Shown: positions 12,001 through 22,659, counted from the first letter of the stretch. The stretch is DNA of 64,000 nt from Membranipora membranacea (GCA_914767715.1 OU612075.1:12340001-12404000); one strand, 5' to 3'. Numbers and translations are program-made. Notes: generated by a model from the letters alone, not told the origin.

Positions 12001-13898
12001 ATGATATGTTTTGTATAATATTTGTGTAGACTATTACTTCATTTGATTCATATCACAGGGTTCCCAGCTGATTCAATCCAAAGTGTCTCCCCCTGGTGAA
12101 TCGTCTAATGACAGTCCGATCAAGTCATTTATACTACTTGAGAGGTACAACGCTGTTAAACTAGTCAAGTCTGTTCACGGATCGCTGGCCGCTCTGAGCA
12201 AAGTAATCAGAGGAACTCAACTCCTCACTAAAGATGTGCAGAACCTAGCCGCTGCCCTGCTGACCCAAGAGGTAAAGTGTCAAGGTTCTTTTTGTGGTGA
12301 AAAGTTGTCAATCAGTATATTGTCAATAAGGGCTTCGTCAGTCTACTCTGTTTGTCTCATTAAGAGGTCTGCTGAACTTTGGGCCTGGATTTTGGATTTG
12401 TATTGTAATAATACTGAAATGGCAAACCAGTGTAGCCTACCTGCTAACGCGATCATCTGTTTTTATTGGTATCAAACACTGCAATTTCTATGTCTGCTTT
12501 TGAGAGTTGATTATTTATTGTACCTTTGTTTGTTTCTAGACGCCACAGTCATGGTTGAGTAAGTGGGATGGCCCTGAGGACCCGATGCAATACCTGAGAT
12601 CTCTGGTAGCCCGGGCTATGGCTCTGGAGAGCTGGGTCGAGAAGGTGGAGAGGAGCTCTCTCCTCAATGAGCCTCTTCTTCTGAATGAGCTCTTCCATCC
12701 TGATACTTTCTTAAATGCTCTCCGCCAGCAGACAGCCAGGTTAGTGGTGTTTGCTTCATGAGAAAACTTATGTTTCACAATCTCCCTTTGTTCCCTCTTC
12801 ATTCTATAGGCTAACCATGAAACATAAATATTTCTTTATGGAACCTATGTGGATGTTCAACAAAGTCTCCGACTTTTGGTTCTGTTTGCGAGCTTATGAT
12901 GCCCCTTAGATCATAGCTCATTGCAATCTTTCCTCTGCATGTGTGGTTGCTTAATGAACCAAACATTGCCTTGGCAAGGCATTTCCTGGTTCAGGTATCA
13001 ATTTAATACTTTCCATTCCTTTGTCTCATGAATAGTCCTGACGACTATTCCAGTTTCCATAAACCTTGTGGTTATTTTATCGTTATAGAGAAGTGAAGAT
13101 GTCTATGGATAACTTGAAATTTGCCTGCAGCTGGAAGGGAGGCATCACTGGGGCTCGGTACTTGTGTAAGCTCAGCTCCATACAGCTGGAGGGTTGTACT
13201 TTCGATGGCTCCAGGCTTAGTGAAAGCCAAAGGGACAGTCCCATTGTATCTACAATCCCTGACTGCACTGTGGCATGGATACCAAAGGTATTTCAAGAGC
13301 CAAATTGTTTATGATTGCAAGATCACGGGCATCACTCGTTTTGTGTGCCCTTTTAGCGGACAAACTAAGCGGCACTTTTGTAAGTCAAGGTCTGCAAAAC
13401 CTAGCATTCAGTCAATTGTGTAAGGCATTAGGGAATATATGGTCTAGGGATAGAATTTGCCTCAGATGAATGCTGATTATGGTGACTAATGTCAGGGCAC
13501 GAGACTAATGCCATTTCTAGTCAGTTAAACACAAGTCATTGACTAGCTGCACTCGCCCCTTTCACCTATCCTTGTATCATTCTGTTGTTGCCCAACCTGT
13601 GGCCTTATATAAGTTTATTAATTTGTGGTCACAAAATTTCCTATAATCAGATCCGATGGTGTAAACTAATCTGTAGATTTTCCATGGAATTAAATTAAAT
13701 AGTACAATATTAATTTGATTTCATTATGTTGTTATTCAGGATCAGCCGGATGTCTACCCAGCCTCAGATTCCATCTCCCTACCAGTTTATTTCAGCTCAG
13801 AGCGAGAGAGGATTGTAACCAGACTCAATGTTCCATGTGCTGGATCCAAAGATACATGGCTACAATGTGGAGCCGCTTTATTTCTTAAAAGTCAGTAA
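2434..13898 (+). CDS. DYNC2H1: Cytoplasmic dynein-2 heavy chain, 3' half of gene (18 exons, partial)
   Basis: This is the motor heavy chain of dynein-2, which drives retrograde intraflagellar transport in cilia. Exons: 2434-2552, 2929-3097, 3681-3819, 4238-4353, 4608-4828, 5401-5638, 5935-6100, 6422-6585, 7235-7298, 7519-7691, 8073-8228, 8808-8978, 10436-10546, 11648-11869, 12059-12271, 12540-12739, 13089-13287, 13740-13898. All junctions are GT-AG, phases fit at every junction, and the 3000 nt translate without a stop to TAA 13896-13898, about 999 codons. Diagnostic dynein-2 stretches include GPRYVVQIGDKMIDYNEEF, YRFSLAAFLRLFQRSL, IISPGADPSQELEELA, LKNLHLVTAWLPSLEKEL and ELFHPDTFLNALRQQTAR, and the protein ends QCGAALFLKSQ. 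Vertebrate DYNC2H1 is about 4,300 residues, so roughly three quarters of the gene lies before base 1. The first exon starts in phase 0. It is the only one of three dynein-like copies here with an open frame. Confidence 0.96.
3550..3634 (+). repeat. Relic duplication of the intron end and start of the buttress exon
   Basis: Intron sequence here (GATAACTAATATGCTATG, then CATGGGAAACCTGAGCTAGA and a GAAGTGTGAAAAACAGAACTGC-like stretch) closely repeats the sequence at about 3645-3750, which contains the real acceptor and the first coding bases of the exon at 3681. The relic lacks the acceptor and the first codons and has an in-frame TGA where the exon has CGA. It is best read as a short tandem duplication whose upstream copy decayed. 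Confidence 0.7.
3681..4353 (+). CDS. DYNC2H1: DYNC2H1 exons for the buttress coiled coil
   Basis: Exons 3681-3819 and 4238-4353 encode a Glu/Lys/Leu-rich helix pair beginning LLAQSIQHEKPELEVRK and continuing LLEELANAKGNILENKELL. By position between AAA5 and AAA6 this is the buttress (strut) that contacts the stalk in dyneins. Assigning the fold is family knowledge; the heptad-like composition is seen directly. The first exon ends one base into a Gly codon. The start of this exon has a decayed duplicate in the preceding intron, at about 3550-3634. Confidence 0.94.
4608..7691 (+). CDS. DYNC2H1: DYNC2H1 exons for AAA6
   Basis: Six exons (4608-4828, 5401-5638, 5935-6100, 6422-6585, 7235-7298, 7519-7691) cover the end of the AAA5 linker and AAA6. 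Landmarks in order: ERDAYLPLAQ, FVISDLAKINNMYRFSLAAF, a KADRLMFALHMVHGM helix, AARPDRLQSAM, ILVIISPGADPSQELEELA, VAMGQGQAEIAVQLL, WLCLKNLHLVTAWLPSLEKE, and FRLWLTAEVHPKFPTILLQS. The 64-nt exon at 7235-7298 is the shortest. The intron after 6585 contains a 12-bp tandem repeat. Confidence 0.95.
6628..6755. repeat. 12-bp tandem repeat in intron (ATCAATATCRTG-like)
   Basis: About ten degenerate copies of a 12-base unit such as ATCAATATCGTG or ATCAACATCATG lie just after the donor at 6586. The unit length keeps frames open on both strands, which produces spurious Ile/Asn/Val-rich ORFs. It is non-coding. Confidence 0.8.
8073..13898 (+). CDS. DYNC2H1: DYNC2H1 exons for the C-terminal domain
   Basis: Nine exons (8073-8228, 8808-8978, 10436-10546, 11648-11869, 12059-12271, 12540-12739, 13089-13287, 13740-13898, joined after 7691) encode APPGIKKNLLRTFESW, the FYEFSMSDLRAGADIIDRL and VHGLYEQAIYGGRVDN motifs, KWDGPEDPMQYLRSLVARA, LEGCTFDGSRLSES and the C-terminus. 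Five consecutive exons (8073 to 12271) are multiples of three bases in phase 0. Two of these exons (10436-10546 and 11648-11869) have same-length copies in the pseudogene at 35688-35798 and 34962-35183, in reversed order. Correction to the count: eight exons are listed here, and they complete the set of 18. Confidence 0.95.
9457..9871. mobile_element. 415-bp near-perfect hairpin MITE, TTA target site
   Basis: The whole element folds on itself around a short loop at about 9698-9708. The left arm begins TGCTCGGTTCACA and the right arm ends TGTGAACCAAGCA. Direct TTA trinucleotides flank it (9454-9456 and 9872-9874), which fits the 3-bp TWA preference of PIF/Harbinger elements. The left arm contains seven tandem copies of a 13-bp unit ATAGCCATCCCAG (9538-9628) where the right arm has one. 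It lies in the intron between exons 8808-8978 and 10436-10546 and has no coding capacity. Confidence 0.85.
10780..11166. mobile_element. 387-bp foldback MITE with TTAA flanks
   Basis: Inverted arms of about 190 bp run from AGGCTACCCAAA at the left to TTTGGATACTCT at the right, with shared internal blocks such as GCAGTTACTTATGA, TGCCTTCCATAAG and CTCCCATTCTCT. TTAA occurs immediately outside both ends (10776-10779 and 11167-11170). A TTAA target fits piggyBac-type mobilisation. The arms have diverged, so this is an older insertion than the element at 9457. No ORF. Confidence 0.75.
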
Positions 13899-13996
13899 CC
13901 GACAGATAAAGAGATATTAGCAGACAATATGATGTGATACATCACTGCAACATTTTCATGATTGCAAAATCCTTGGATTCAAAGCCTTGCGAGATC

Positions 13997-14002
13997 AATA
14001 AA
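13997..14002 (+). promoter_or_regulatory. Candidate poly(A) signal of DYNC2H1
   Basis: AATAAA lies about 100 bases after the stop codon and is followed by an A-rich run. It is the first canonical hexamer downstream on this strand. Actual cleavage cannot be seen from sequence. Confidence 0.55.
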
Positions 14003-14549
14003 AAAATATTGAGATTGACCAGATCCTCCATGAGTTCCAGGTTTCGGCTGTTGTAAACATGCCAAATAGTTAAAAAATAATACATTGGGCTCTGTTTTTA
14101 CATTGAGGTTGTACTATTAAGTTTTCCGTCCTATTATTTAATTCCGTCATTTTTGTTTCCTTTAACTTCTATTCATGATTTTTAACACTGTGATACTTTC
14201 CGTCCGATATTATCCTCCCCTGATTTCCAAACAAACTTGGTTCCAGAAACAGCATTTGAAACATCAAATTCATGTGGCTTACCTTTAATAGGATCAGTGT
14301 AGCTTCAAAAGACAATTTACGTTCCAATAATTTATTTATTCATGTATTTATTTATTTTTCCAATTATGTCAAATATGATTTGCAATGATTTAAAGTCAGT
14401 AATACAATATTGTCACGTCATGTATTGATCACACCTGAAATGAGCAATCTACAGTAAAGGTCTTCTCCTCTGAGTTTTTGTTCACAATCTGCCTGAAAAT
14501 AATAAACAAAAAGAAAAATATCGTAGGATTCTATGAATCATTATCATAA
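14003..14549. other. 3' flank of DYNC2H1, no gene seen
   Basis: AT-rich sequence with TTTATTTATT-type runs at about 14330-14360. I see no coding signal on either strand. Confidence 0.5.
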
Positions 14550-15055
14550 TAGACAGTTTTCTGAGCTCTGATTTAGGCCTCAATTTGGAATTGTCCTTTC
14601 TCCAGTTTGGGACTTTTAACCCACGCCGCATAGGAAAAATGTGCTGAAAAGAGGGTTATCTTGAAAACCGCTTATAATAGGATAAAAACTATTTTTGATT
14701 CAGAAAATTGAAAACTCATAATGAACAATGTTTGGTAAATAATTTTAGTATTTGGATAGTCAATTATAGCATTTTCTGCCAGTTTTGCGGACAATTTGGC
14801 AGAATCTTTCATGAGTTTCGTCACGAAAATTAAGACTTATCAACAGTCAAGCCTCCAATGATTTGGAAACCCTGTCTCCCAGGGTTTTCAATGGTGCAGC
14901 CTCTGAATCAAAAATCATTTTTGTCCTAGCATCAGCGGTTTTCAATAAAACCCTCTTTCAGCAGGTTTTTCCTATGCGGCGTGGGTTAAAAGTACCAAAC
15001 TGGAGAGAGGACAACTCCGGATTGGGGCATAAATAAGAGCTCAGAAAACTGTCTA
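14550..15055. mobile_element. 506-bp MITE, TAA target site
   Basis: Inverted ends start TAGACAGTTTTCTGAGCTCT and the symmetry extends about 170 bp inward, including AACCCACGCCGCATAGGAAA and AAAACCGCT blocks. Direct TAA flanks are at 14547-14549 and 15056-15058. The 3-bp TWA duplication again suggests a PIF/Harbinger-type element. The central 150 bp is unrelated between arms and has no ORF. Confidence 0.82.
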
Positions 15056-15489
15056 TAATACAGTCTAACAAATCCAAAAGAAAGTTCATTGATTGATCTA
15101 GCGTATTAAATGGATATTGATGAATGTTGCAGATATTGCTTGTCCGGGATATTCAGTAAGACATTGTTATAGGTGATTATCACATGAAACGAGGCAATTT
15201 TGGTCTGTCTTTGTATCAGCTTAAATTTTATGTTAAAAATATTTTTCTCACCACATTCTAGCTAAATGAACAGCCCATCAGAAAATGAATTCCTCCGAAT
15301 TCCAGTAGGCAGACCTTGTGTGCTTATATCAGGCAACTGATTTTTACATCAAAAGACTTAATTATTAATCCAGGCCTCCATCTGGCTTGTTGATTCAATG
15401 AATGCAATTGACAAAGACAGTATCATCCTTAAAAAGAAAACGTATATAATAGAACAAGCATGTCAGCTCCTGTGCTGGGACTCTGAGCT

Positions 15490-15630
15490 TTCTAGGTCAA
15501 AGGTATCAAGGTTGATGCTATCAATTAGGTTGAGCTATCATGGTATTACTATCTAGGTTGAAGCTTTCAAAATTGATGCTATTAAGGTTCAACCTGTTAA
15601 GGTTCAAGCTATCGTGGCTGAGGCTTTCAG
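15490..15630. repeat. Degenerate tandem repeat (GGTTGAAGCTATCAA-like)
   Basis: Seven or so loosely spaced variants of AAGGTTGATGCTATCAA, such as AGGTTGAAGCTTTCAA and AAGGTTCAAGCTATCG, follow one another. Copies are diverged and spacing is irregular. No coding evidence. Confidence 0.5.
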
Positions 15631-16643
15631 GATATAGGCTTTTACAATTTTGACTCGTGAGTTGCAGACTTTTCAGTTTTACACTTTTGTAGCTTTTTAT
15701 GACAAAAATTACTAAGATCTGCATTACAGCTTGCTGCATTGAGGTTCTGGACTGGTTGCATGGAAGTTAACGCCTCAATTTAATGTTCCAAATCTGAAGT
15801 ACCCTTAGTTTATCTAGATTGTTTGGTCAATGAAAAGGTTTCGATCAAAAAAAAATTATTTGCCTGTGATTAAACACAAGAGGAGATTGTAAGTTTGTAT
15901 ATAAACATCTTCCAACACTTGGTTTGCATAAGAGGCATTATAATAATGCCTCTTACGCTCACTAAGTGTTTGAAATTTCCACTGCAAGGAATAAGATGCA
16001 GCCACTAACAAAGCCTACATATGTTGATGTTGTTTGTATTGTTTGCTGTAAGGTGTGACAATCCATTAAACTGTGGTATTAATTGTTTTAGAATAACATT
16101 CCAGTTTCATGTAGAGAGATCGATTCTGTCGTGGATTACTAAACTCATCGGCTACACTCCTTTTTAAGACAGAATCTACTGTGTTTGCCTTATAAAGCGG
16201 CTTTATGATGCAAGATTTTCAGTGGAAGTTTTGAATATGAAATGTCAGTGTCAGGAACAAAAATTCGGAGTTCATAGATGGTGATTACCTCGATATTGTA
16301 TGTATGCAAAGGAACTTAAACTACTCCTGACTTAGAATCAACATTTCAATTGGGTGAAGAAATATTAGAAATGAAATTCTTTTTTTTTTCCAGCACGAAA
16401 ATATCGGTATTATCAATAAAATTCATCCTGTATTTTGCCTCTCACAGCACACAATGAGAAAAAACGTAAATATATCAGCAATAAAATCAATAATAATTAA
16501 ATTTCATTCTCGATTCTCTCTTTCAAATATAAAGAATGTTCCAAAGAAACCAGTATTGAAGGTGAACAAAATAAAGATTAAAAAAACGGTAGCAATAACA
16601 GAAACTTATGTTGAGCAAATATACACTTTTATATAATATATAT

Positions 16644-17769
16644 TTATGTAGGGCAACTGAAGCATCGCTTAATCTTGTTATGGATAGTGAATTGCTCTTG
16701 AACTTTCTCCACCAATGAAAATGTAGAGGACATTGTGGGTGAGCTCTGCTTTGACAGGTTGATTAGCTGAAAAGGGCTGTTTGAAACTATGAAAACTTCT
16801 TTTTCATTATCGTTTCCGTTAAGCTTCTTGACTGTGTTCATAGCTGTTGCTTTTACTGTTTCAACCGCATTATTGAACATTGAAATCAGCTGAGGCTGGC
16901 TTGAGTGTTTCTTTTGAAGGTGGGGATATGCCATTTGGAACATTTTAAGTTTGAGTTCGTCCACGCCAAGTCTGGTCTTTGCATTTGTTGAGAAAAGATG
17001 AAATTCTGGGTCTGTGTCAAATTCTTTTGTTGCTGAGTCATCGCGACATTTGGTGAAGACCAAAATTATTGGTATGTTTTCTGTAGTAACTATAAAGAGA
17101 AAGAAGATAATAATTAGGATTTGTTTTGAATTAAGCAAGAAAGCTAATTATCAAATATTTATGTTATTTTTCAATTTATCTTCATAAATGGATAGATTGT
17201 TTGATCAAAATTAACATTTTCTAATCAATTTTCTTCTTTTTTTCCAGTATTATGCGTAACTGCAAACACATGTGTGAAAAATGAAACTGATAACCTGTTA
17301 ATAATTACGCAGCTTACTTTGTGGGATTTGTTGGATGTTTCTGAAGATTCTGGTTGATTCCTTTTGAGACTTATGAGATCTGCTGTCAAAAAGAACCATG
17401 ATTACTGAAGTCCTAGCCATGAAATTGACTCCTTCATTTTCTGTCTCAAGTAGATGCAGCCTGCTAGGGTGACCTGCAAAGAAAATGAAATAAAAAAAAA
17501 TAAAGTAACAGTTTGTAAGGCGTCATTACCAGACTGTAATGAAAAATTTAGGTTTCAAAAGTGAATTGTTTTTTTTTCAAGTTAAACTATTTTATTTGAT
17601 TCCTTTTAAACAACTTACCCATATATTTCGCTGTAAGCTTTGACTCTTGATAACTATTGTTCAGCTTTGTGATCTTTGTAACTGCTGCCTTCTTAGTTAG
17701 CTGAGCAATCAGTGCAGATTTTCCGCAGCTCTTGGCACCAACTATCAAAACTCTCTTTGTGGAGTCCAT
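16644..17769 (-). CDS. Atypical Ras-like small GTPase, copy 1
   Basis: Three exons on the - strand: 17769-17619, 17473-17318 and 17089-16644, all GT-AG with phase-1 junctions, giving 250 codons ending in TAA. The N-terminus has a complete P-loop, GAKSCGKSAL (residues 11-20). Strand and helix order then follows the Ras fold: LHLLETENEG in the place of the DTAG switch II motif, SVIMVLFDSRS, then PIILVFTKCRDD in the place of NKxD, and FSTNAKTRLGVDEL in the place of the SAK loop. The switch II region is shortened and has neither the catalytic Gln nor DxxG. A C-terminal extension of about 100 residues ends in a basic, Cys-containing tail, KIKRCFSCPT, which might be lipidated but is not a CAAX box. 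Two further intact copies lie at 36050-37121 and 59239-60368. The family name is not recognised; the Ras-like assignment is inference from motif order. Confidence 0.85.
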
Positions 17770-17842
17770 TTCTTGAATTTGCTGGGATAATGCTTGAGCT
17801 GTTGCTGAGTGAATAATGGTTTAACCACTGTCTGCTGGCCGC

Positions 17843-17849
17843 ATTTATA
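17843..17849 (-). promoter_or_regulatory. TATA box of GTPase copy 1
   Basis: TATAAAT on the - strand, 74 bases upstream of the ATG at 17769. The same heptamer sits 77 bases upstream in both other copies, and a conserved GTGACATGCA / GCCAGAGGTGCG block lies just upstream (17862-17884). Position and conservation support a TATA-driven promoter. Confidence 0.7.
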
Positions 17850-17861
17850 CCTGTAAATTTT

Positions 17862-17884
17862 CGCACCTCTGGCATGCATGTCAC
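17862..17884 (-). promoter_or_regulatory. Conserved upstream block of GTPase copy 1
   Basis: A 23-base block, read on the - strand as GTGACATGCA followed by TGCCAGAGGTGCG, lies about 15 bases above the TATA box and is repeated with one or no changes at 37217-37239 and 60464-60486. A GAAAGGTGAGAAATC stretch (forward strand) adjoins it. The binding factor is unknown. Confidence 0.5.
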
Positions 17885-17889
17885 AAGAA

Positions 17890-19490
17890 AGGTGAGAAAT
17901 CAAATCTGTTTGAGCAAAATGTAGTCGCTATGGTTTCACACCAACACCAGCATCCACTGCACCATCACTGATGAGTACCCACTAAATGAAAATAGAGGAC
18001 ATCGCAGTGCAACAGAAGGTCTTCAGAACATCCTTGATTGTCCCCTATAGTCTCCACAGTAATGCGTGTGACCGTCTGAAAATGAAGTGCGTAAACTTTA
18101 CAGGAGTTGGTTAATATAGTTTGTGAAAAACTGCTTCTTCTGCACTAACAGATTTTAATTGAAGTGGTGTAAGAGTCTTGTGACTCCAATAATAGAGTAA
18201 AACAAGTGATTGAGATAATGAGAAATCTAGCAGTATTACAGACCTTCAGATTCTTACCAGTCTTATCAAAAATATGTTCCAGGTGCACTTTTGAAGTGTT
18301 GCCAAGAACTGATTTCGGAAAACTATTCTTTGATGAAGTTAGATGATAAATACAAAGCAGGTACAATGGTAGTGTGTGGGGAAATTAATGGTCATGGACC
18401 TGACGTGAGATCAGGTCAGAAAGTTCACTGTATCTATCGGTCATCACAAGCTTCAACACGTAATGATACCGTTTTTAATTTTAGCCAAGTAACTTCTGAC
18501 AAGTGTGAATGATTGTTTTAATACATCATTTCAAATAGGGTTGAATTAGTCCGGTTCATGGCAAGATCTTTTTTTTTGTACTTTCACATCCAAAGATTTA
18601 GAATTTATCACCTCAATCACATTTTTTTTATAGAACTCCCGCCTTAGCTGATTAAAAGTGGAAAAAGCTTACATTAAGTCACTATTAAACCAGTTCACTA
18701 AACTCTAGTCAATAGCTTCTTCTCACGGGTCAAATGGTCAATATTCTGTATAAAGGATGTGTTACATTTCAAAGTTGTTTGCCCAAACTGTAAATGTGTG
18801 AGTTGCGCTGGCGCTAAGGGTCGTGGTCTAGCATAAACAAGGCCGTTGATACTCTTGTGCATCAAATATGACTCATAATGCACTGCACTCACAATGTTTC
18901 TATTTATAACAATAGAAGGCTTTATTTCTCATCACCTAAAACAATAGGAAAAAGCTTTCCCATGCTGATAGCTTTATCATGCTTATACTTAACAAGTTTT
19001 CACTAGCCATCAAGCACCCGAACTGGACACATCTTGACCAAGGGCACTACGTTCTTATTGTAAGCGTATTTTCTATATCTTTATAATATTTTCTTCATAC
19101 ATGTTTTGTATAAAACCAGGCAAATATGTCTTATGTATTATTATCAGTCACTATTGTAACCTAACCTAAACTGGGATTCAGGCCAACAATGGAGCCTTGT
19201 CTGTATTATTGGTTGATAGATATTGCTTCTGTGGAGTTATATACTCATGTATCATTATTGTGCATCATTGAACAGACCCATGTGCTTGTGTTTTGGTTCT
19301 GATTGGCTGATGAGTTTTGGTTTGTTGTTGTGTGGAGTTGCCAGTCCAACCTGAGTGAAAAACTCCAAATCTTTATAAAATTGGATTGCTAAGCTATCCC
19401 ACTATAATGTGTGAGTTATATATTACTACACATTTATATTTTGTCAGCGATCATGTCACTTTGCGGCACGACAATTTTCATTTATGTTAA
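17890..19490. other. Intergenic stretch, no supported gene
   Basis: A 73-codon open frame at 18291-18512 has an amino-acid mix that could be coding (it includes TMVVCGEINGHGPD), but no family is recognised and no splice structure confirms it. The rest shows nothing. Confidence 0.4.
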
Positions 19491-19494
19491 TAAG

Positions 19495-19815
19495 GTGAGT
19501 TTATACTAGGATGTTTTTTGGACGTTTTTAGCAATGTTGACAATTTTTGGATGTTTTCGGTGATTCGTCTTTCCATCGCAAGATTTCTTGGTGTGTTTAG
19601 CAATGTTTTCAATTCGGAAAAAAAGGTGTCTTTTCTCTGTCCCAATTAAGTGCTGACCGATGATAATAGCGGAAAGAGAAGACAACTTTCCAGTTTTGCA
19701 ACAATGTTCGCGATTGTTAGAAACGCTTAGAAAACGTTGCATTGTAAGACAGCTATCCAAAAACGTTCCATAATTGTAAACATTGCTAAAAACGCCCAAA
19801 AAACTGAGAACTACC
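19495..19815. mobile_element. MITE with GTTTTTAGCAATGTT inverted arms
   Basis: The left arm has GGACGTTTTTAGCAATGTTG (about 19520) and the right arm contains AACATTGCTAAAAACGCCC (about 19779), an inverted pair that continues with AACGTTCCA / TGGATGTTTTC. Ends are near GAGTTTATACTAGG and TGAGAACTAC, but target duplications are not clear. No ORF. Confidence 0.6.
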
Positions 19816-20348
19816 TTTTATCAAAAGTAAGACAGTGCCAAGGTCTAAGGTACTTCCCTGAGAGTACCATTTGACCTGTCATTGGCTCTTCTCCCTACCC
19901 ACTAATCAGAGCCAACGCATTGGCTACACTTAATTGTCTTCTCCTCACAATTTAAGCCCGGTCAGGGGAAAATCTTTGTACTCCTCATCACAAATGGGAA
20001 TGATTGAAGAAACTGGGTATGTAGCAGAGTCATTTACATCAATGCTGGAGACAGTTCCTTAGTGTAGGAAATGTAGGGTGGGCATATCAGTGCATGTATT
20101 ACACTCGATGAGAAATAATTGCTCTATCAAATTGACTTAGACGCATTTTCGTTCCTTCAAACACTGCGGCTGTTTCTACTGCTCATTTCGTGCGCTATGC
20201 CTCGCCATGCCTGCCTATCTAGAATAAGCTGATCTTGAGCAACAACCTCTAGTGTCTGACCTATGCTAAGAACTACATGCTGCTGGTTTTTTGTTACTAC
20301 CTTTACCCCTGTTGTGTTTTGGCCTTCGCGAGACTTTTTGTTCTCGGT

Positions 20349-20600
20349 TTACATCACCTTATTCATCACTACTCTCGCTGGTGACATTGCTGGTAGGGGA
20401 GCCATGTGTCCAAACCATCGTAATCTTCTTGTAGTAATGGTGTCACTCCATTTGGTTTGGTTGTTGCATTGGTATACATTTGGTGTTGCAAAGTTTCTGA
20501 GGGTATCTGGTGTTCAGGATCAGACACAGCAGGCTTCTCTGGAAGGCATCTATTTCTTCTGTCATTATGTCAGTGAGGGTCCACAATTCGCAGTTTGCAG
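20349..20600 (-). pseudogene. LINE reverse-transcriptase tail fragment
   Basis: The - strand gives, in more than one frame, pieces of the conserved region at the end of non-LTR reverse transcriptases: CELWTLTD, then EEIDAFQRSLLCLIL, then ITTRRLRWFGHMAPLPAMSP followed by ARVVMNKVM and a stop at 20351-20349. The I-RRLRWFGHMAR-P pattern is typical of that tail. Frame changes between the pieces and the lack of upstream RT motifs show a dead 5'-truncated copy. The 182-codon frame on the + strand over the same bases is a shadow. Confidence 0.75.
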
Positions 20601-20899
20601 GAATATACTGGATATCAATGCTGCGAATATCCTAACTTTGAGTCAGATGTGTAGAAAAAAATTATTTTCGTCCCTGCTTTTCCGCATGTCACACTACAGG
20701 AGACATGCGAAAAGCATTTTACCACGTCGAGCTCCAACAACGTTCAACAAATTTAATAAGCATGATAAAAATGACTCGATTGTAAACTCTATGAATCGAG
20801 TTGTGACTTGACTCTTAGGAAGCTGTTACCTCAGCAGTGACCTGGATTTCTCCAGTTTATTGAAGCTAAAGTTTGTCCTCAAAACGTGAGCAAAGGGTA

Positions 20900-21755
20900 T
20901 GGTACACTATTGTCTCTGTTTCTCAGGGACTGCTTGGCATGTGGGGTTGTGTATTTCGAGTTAGTTTATTTGATAATTGGCAGGTCTGACCATACTTTTG
21001 CTTTATTCAGGTTTAATAAATCTCAAACATGGCCCATGGCAATTTCTCCACCACCGCCTGTAAAGAATTTAAAGCACCATGTTCCTTGTACAAATAAAGA
21101 CGAGGAAACCTTTTCTGAATATAGAGACTATCAGCATGTTTAGTTCCCGTTGGTCTTCTTTATGAACCGAGTGGTCCAGAATGTTCAATAGATCTGGCCA
21201 TCATGAAACTGTTACCGTAAAACCTTGTAATAAAGTCTCCGGACATATAGGTGGAAGTGTCTTAAGCAATCATTCACAGTACAATACCAGGGCTCACAAT
21301 ACGGTAAGCTTAAAATTTATCATGCCTTGGTGTCACACTGGTGACTTACAGTAATCACTCACAGACAAATGCTTGATGAAGGTTGATTTTATGATGAATG
21401 AATTGGGTTGTTTTCACGCGGCTCATGCACCTGCAATGAAAGTATGTGTGTTCTGTGATGTGGCAACTACACATCTATTCACTGTTGGCTTAGTGCACCT
21501 TTCTTCGCAAACCAGACATCTCTAAATCATAGGAGCTTCAAATAACAACTAGTGTTTGCGAAAAATAGATCTACAAAGTACCATATGAAAATGAGGCTTT
21601 ATACACTCATTCATAATGTCAGTCTGATTACCACCACGATCCCATGGTACAGCTTGGGCCATCATAGTGGCAGCCAGAACATCATGGTTTGCTCCAGTTA
21701 GATGATCTGACCCATTTAGAATGATGATAAACAGCTGGGCCCTTGAAATGGACAG
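20900..21755. other. Intergenic stretch, no feature seen
   Basis: Unique-looking AT-rich sequence without a convincing ORF, RNA gene or repeat. Confidence 0.4.
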
Positions 21756-21758
21756 TCA

Positions 21759-21952
21759 TAAATAGGGGGGACAGTTTACAATAGGGGGGACAGTTTACAA
21801 TGGGTGGGACAGTTTACAATAGGGGGAGGACAGTTTACAATAGGGGGGACAGTTTACAATAGGCCGTTTTTTATTGTAAAGTGTCCCCGGGACAGTTTAC
21901 AATATTGTAAAGTGTCCCGGGGTTATTTTCGCGCGGGGGACAGTTTACAATA
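21759..21952. repeat. GGGGGACAGTTTACAATA tandem array with an inverted insert
   Basis: Five direct copies of a 19-20 bp unit, GGGGGACAGTTTACAATA, are followed by inverted copies (ATTGTAAAGTGTCCCC) and two more direct copies. The mixture of orientations gives hairpin potential at about 21876-21920. Confidence 0.8.
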
Positions 21953-22194
21953 CTACAACGAAACCTTAAGAATGTTTCACCGTGATCCTGAAACTATACC
22001 ATAGCTTTCCATGATCACTCGCACACTTAGGTTTCCTATTCTGATTTTCAGACTCTTACTATATCACATGGGATGGGCATGGGAGCTCCGATGCCTGGAC
22101 ATGATGACTATCTGGTAACATCGCAACGGATGACTTCAAAAACCTTGTGGAGAAAGGATTGATGCAATACAGTGAGTAAAATTGGTGGATATAG

Positions 22195-22220
22195 ATACAT
22201 ATATATATATATATATATAT
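22195..22220. repeat. AT dinucleotide microsatellite
   Basis: Uninterrupted AT repeats flanked by partly repetitive ATACACATATAT sequence. Confidence 0.9.
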
Positions 22221-22659
22221 GTATGTTGATAATGCATAAACATATACACATATATATCTTTAAAACTGATGTGTGCATCATGTGAAGAAAAATGCTCCTC
22301 CATCCTTGCAAAAGTATAACCGGGGACTTTCTTTGTGATTTACTTTATTTTTAATCATACAATAGAAACTTATATACAAAAATTTGAAGAAACAGAATGC
22401 TACATGTGGCTTGTGATGGTTGTGTTTTGCCAACTGGCGCTTTGTAAAGGAATTTTGCCACTTCCTCTGTATCGTGAGTTGACCAAAAAAAATTTGCATC
22501 GGGACAGCCATTGACGTATTAATTAGCGTCAAATTAATGGCCATGTATTTTTATAGCTGTGGGTGTGGTGTTCAGATTATGTCTCCATGACATACCTATG
22601 CCAAACCCTTTTAACAACTATTTTGCAAACTGTTTTTCAGGGCGCGCGAGCATGGCTCT

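Noticed and set aside
18291-18512. Small ORF with TMVVCGEI, considered as an S-adenosylmethionine synthetase fragment
   Set aside because: Only a few residues resemble that family and the rest does not, so it is likely chance.
20263-20811. 182-codon + strand ORF with hydrophobic start
   Set aside because: It overlaps the minus-strand LINE remnant, has no splice or homology support, and is best explained as its shadow.
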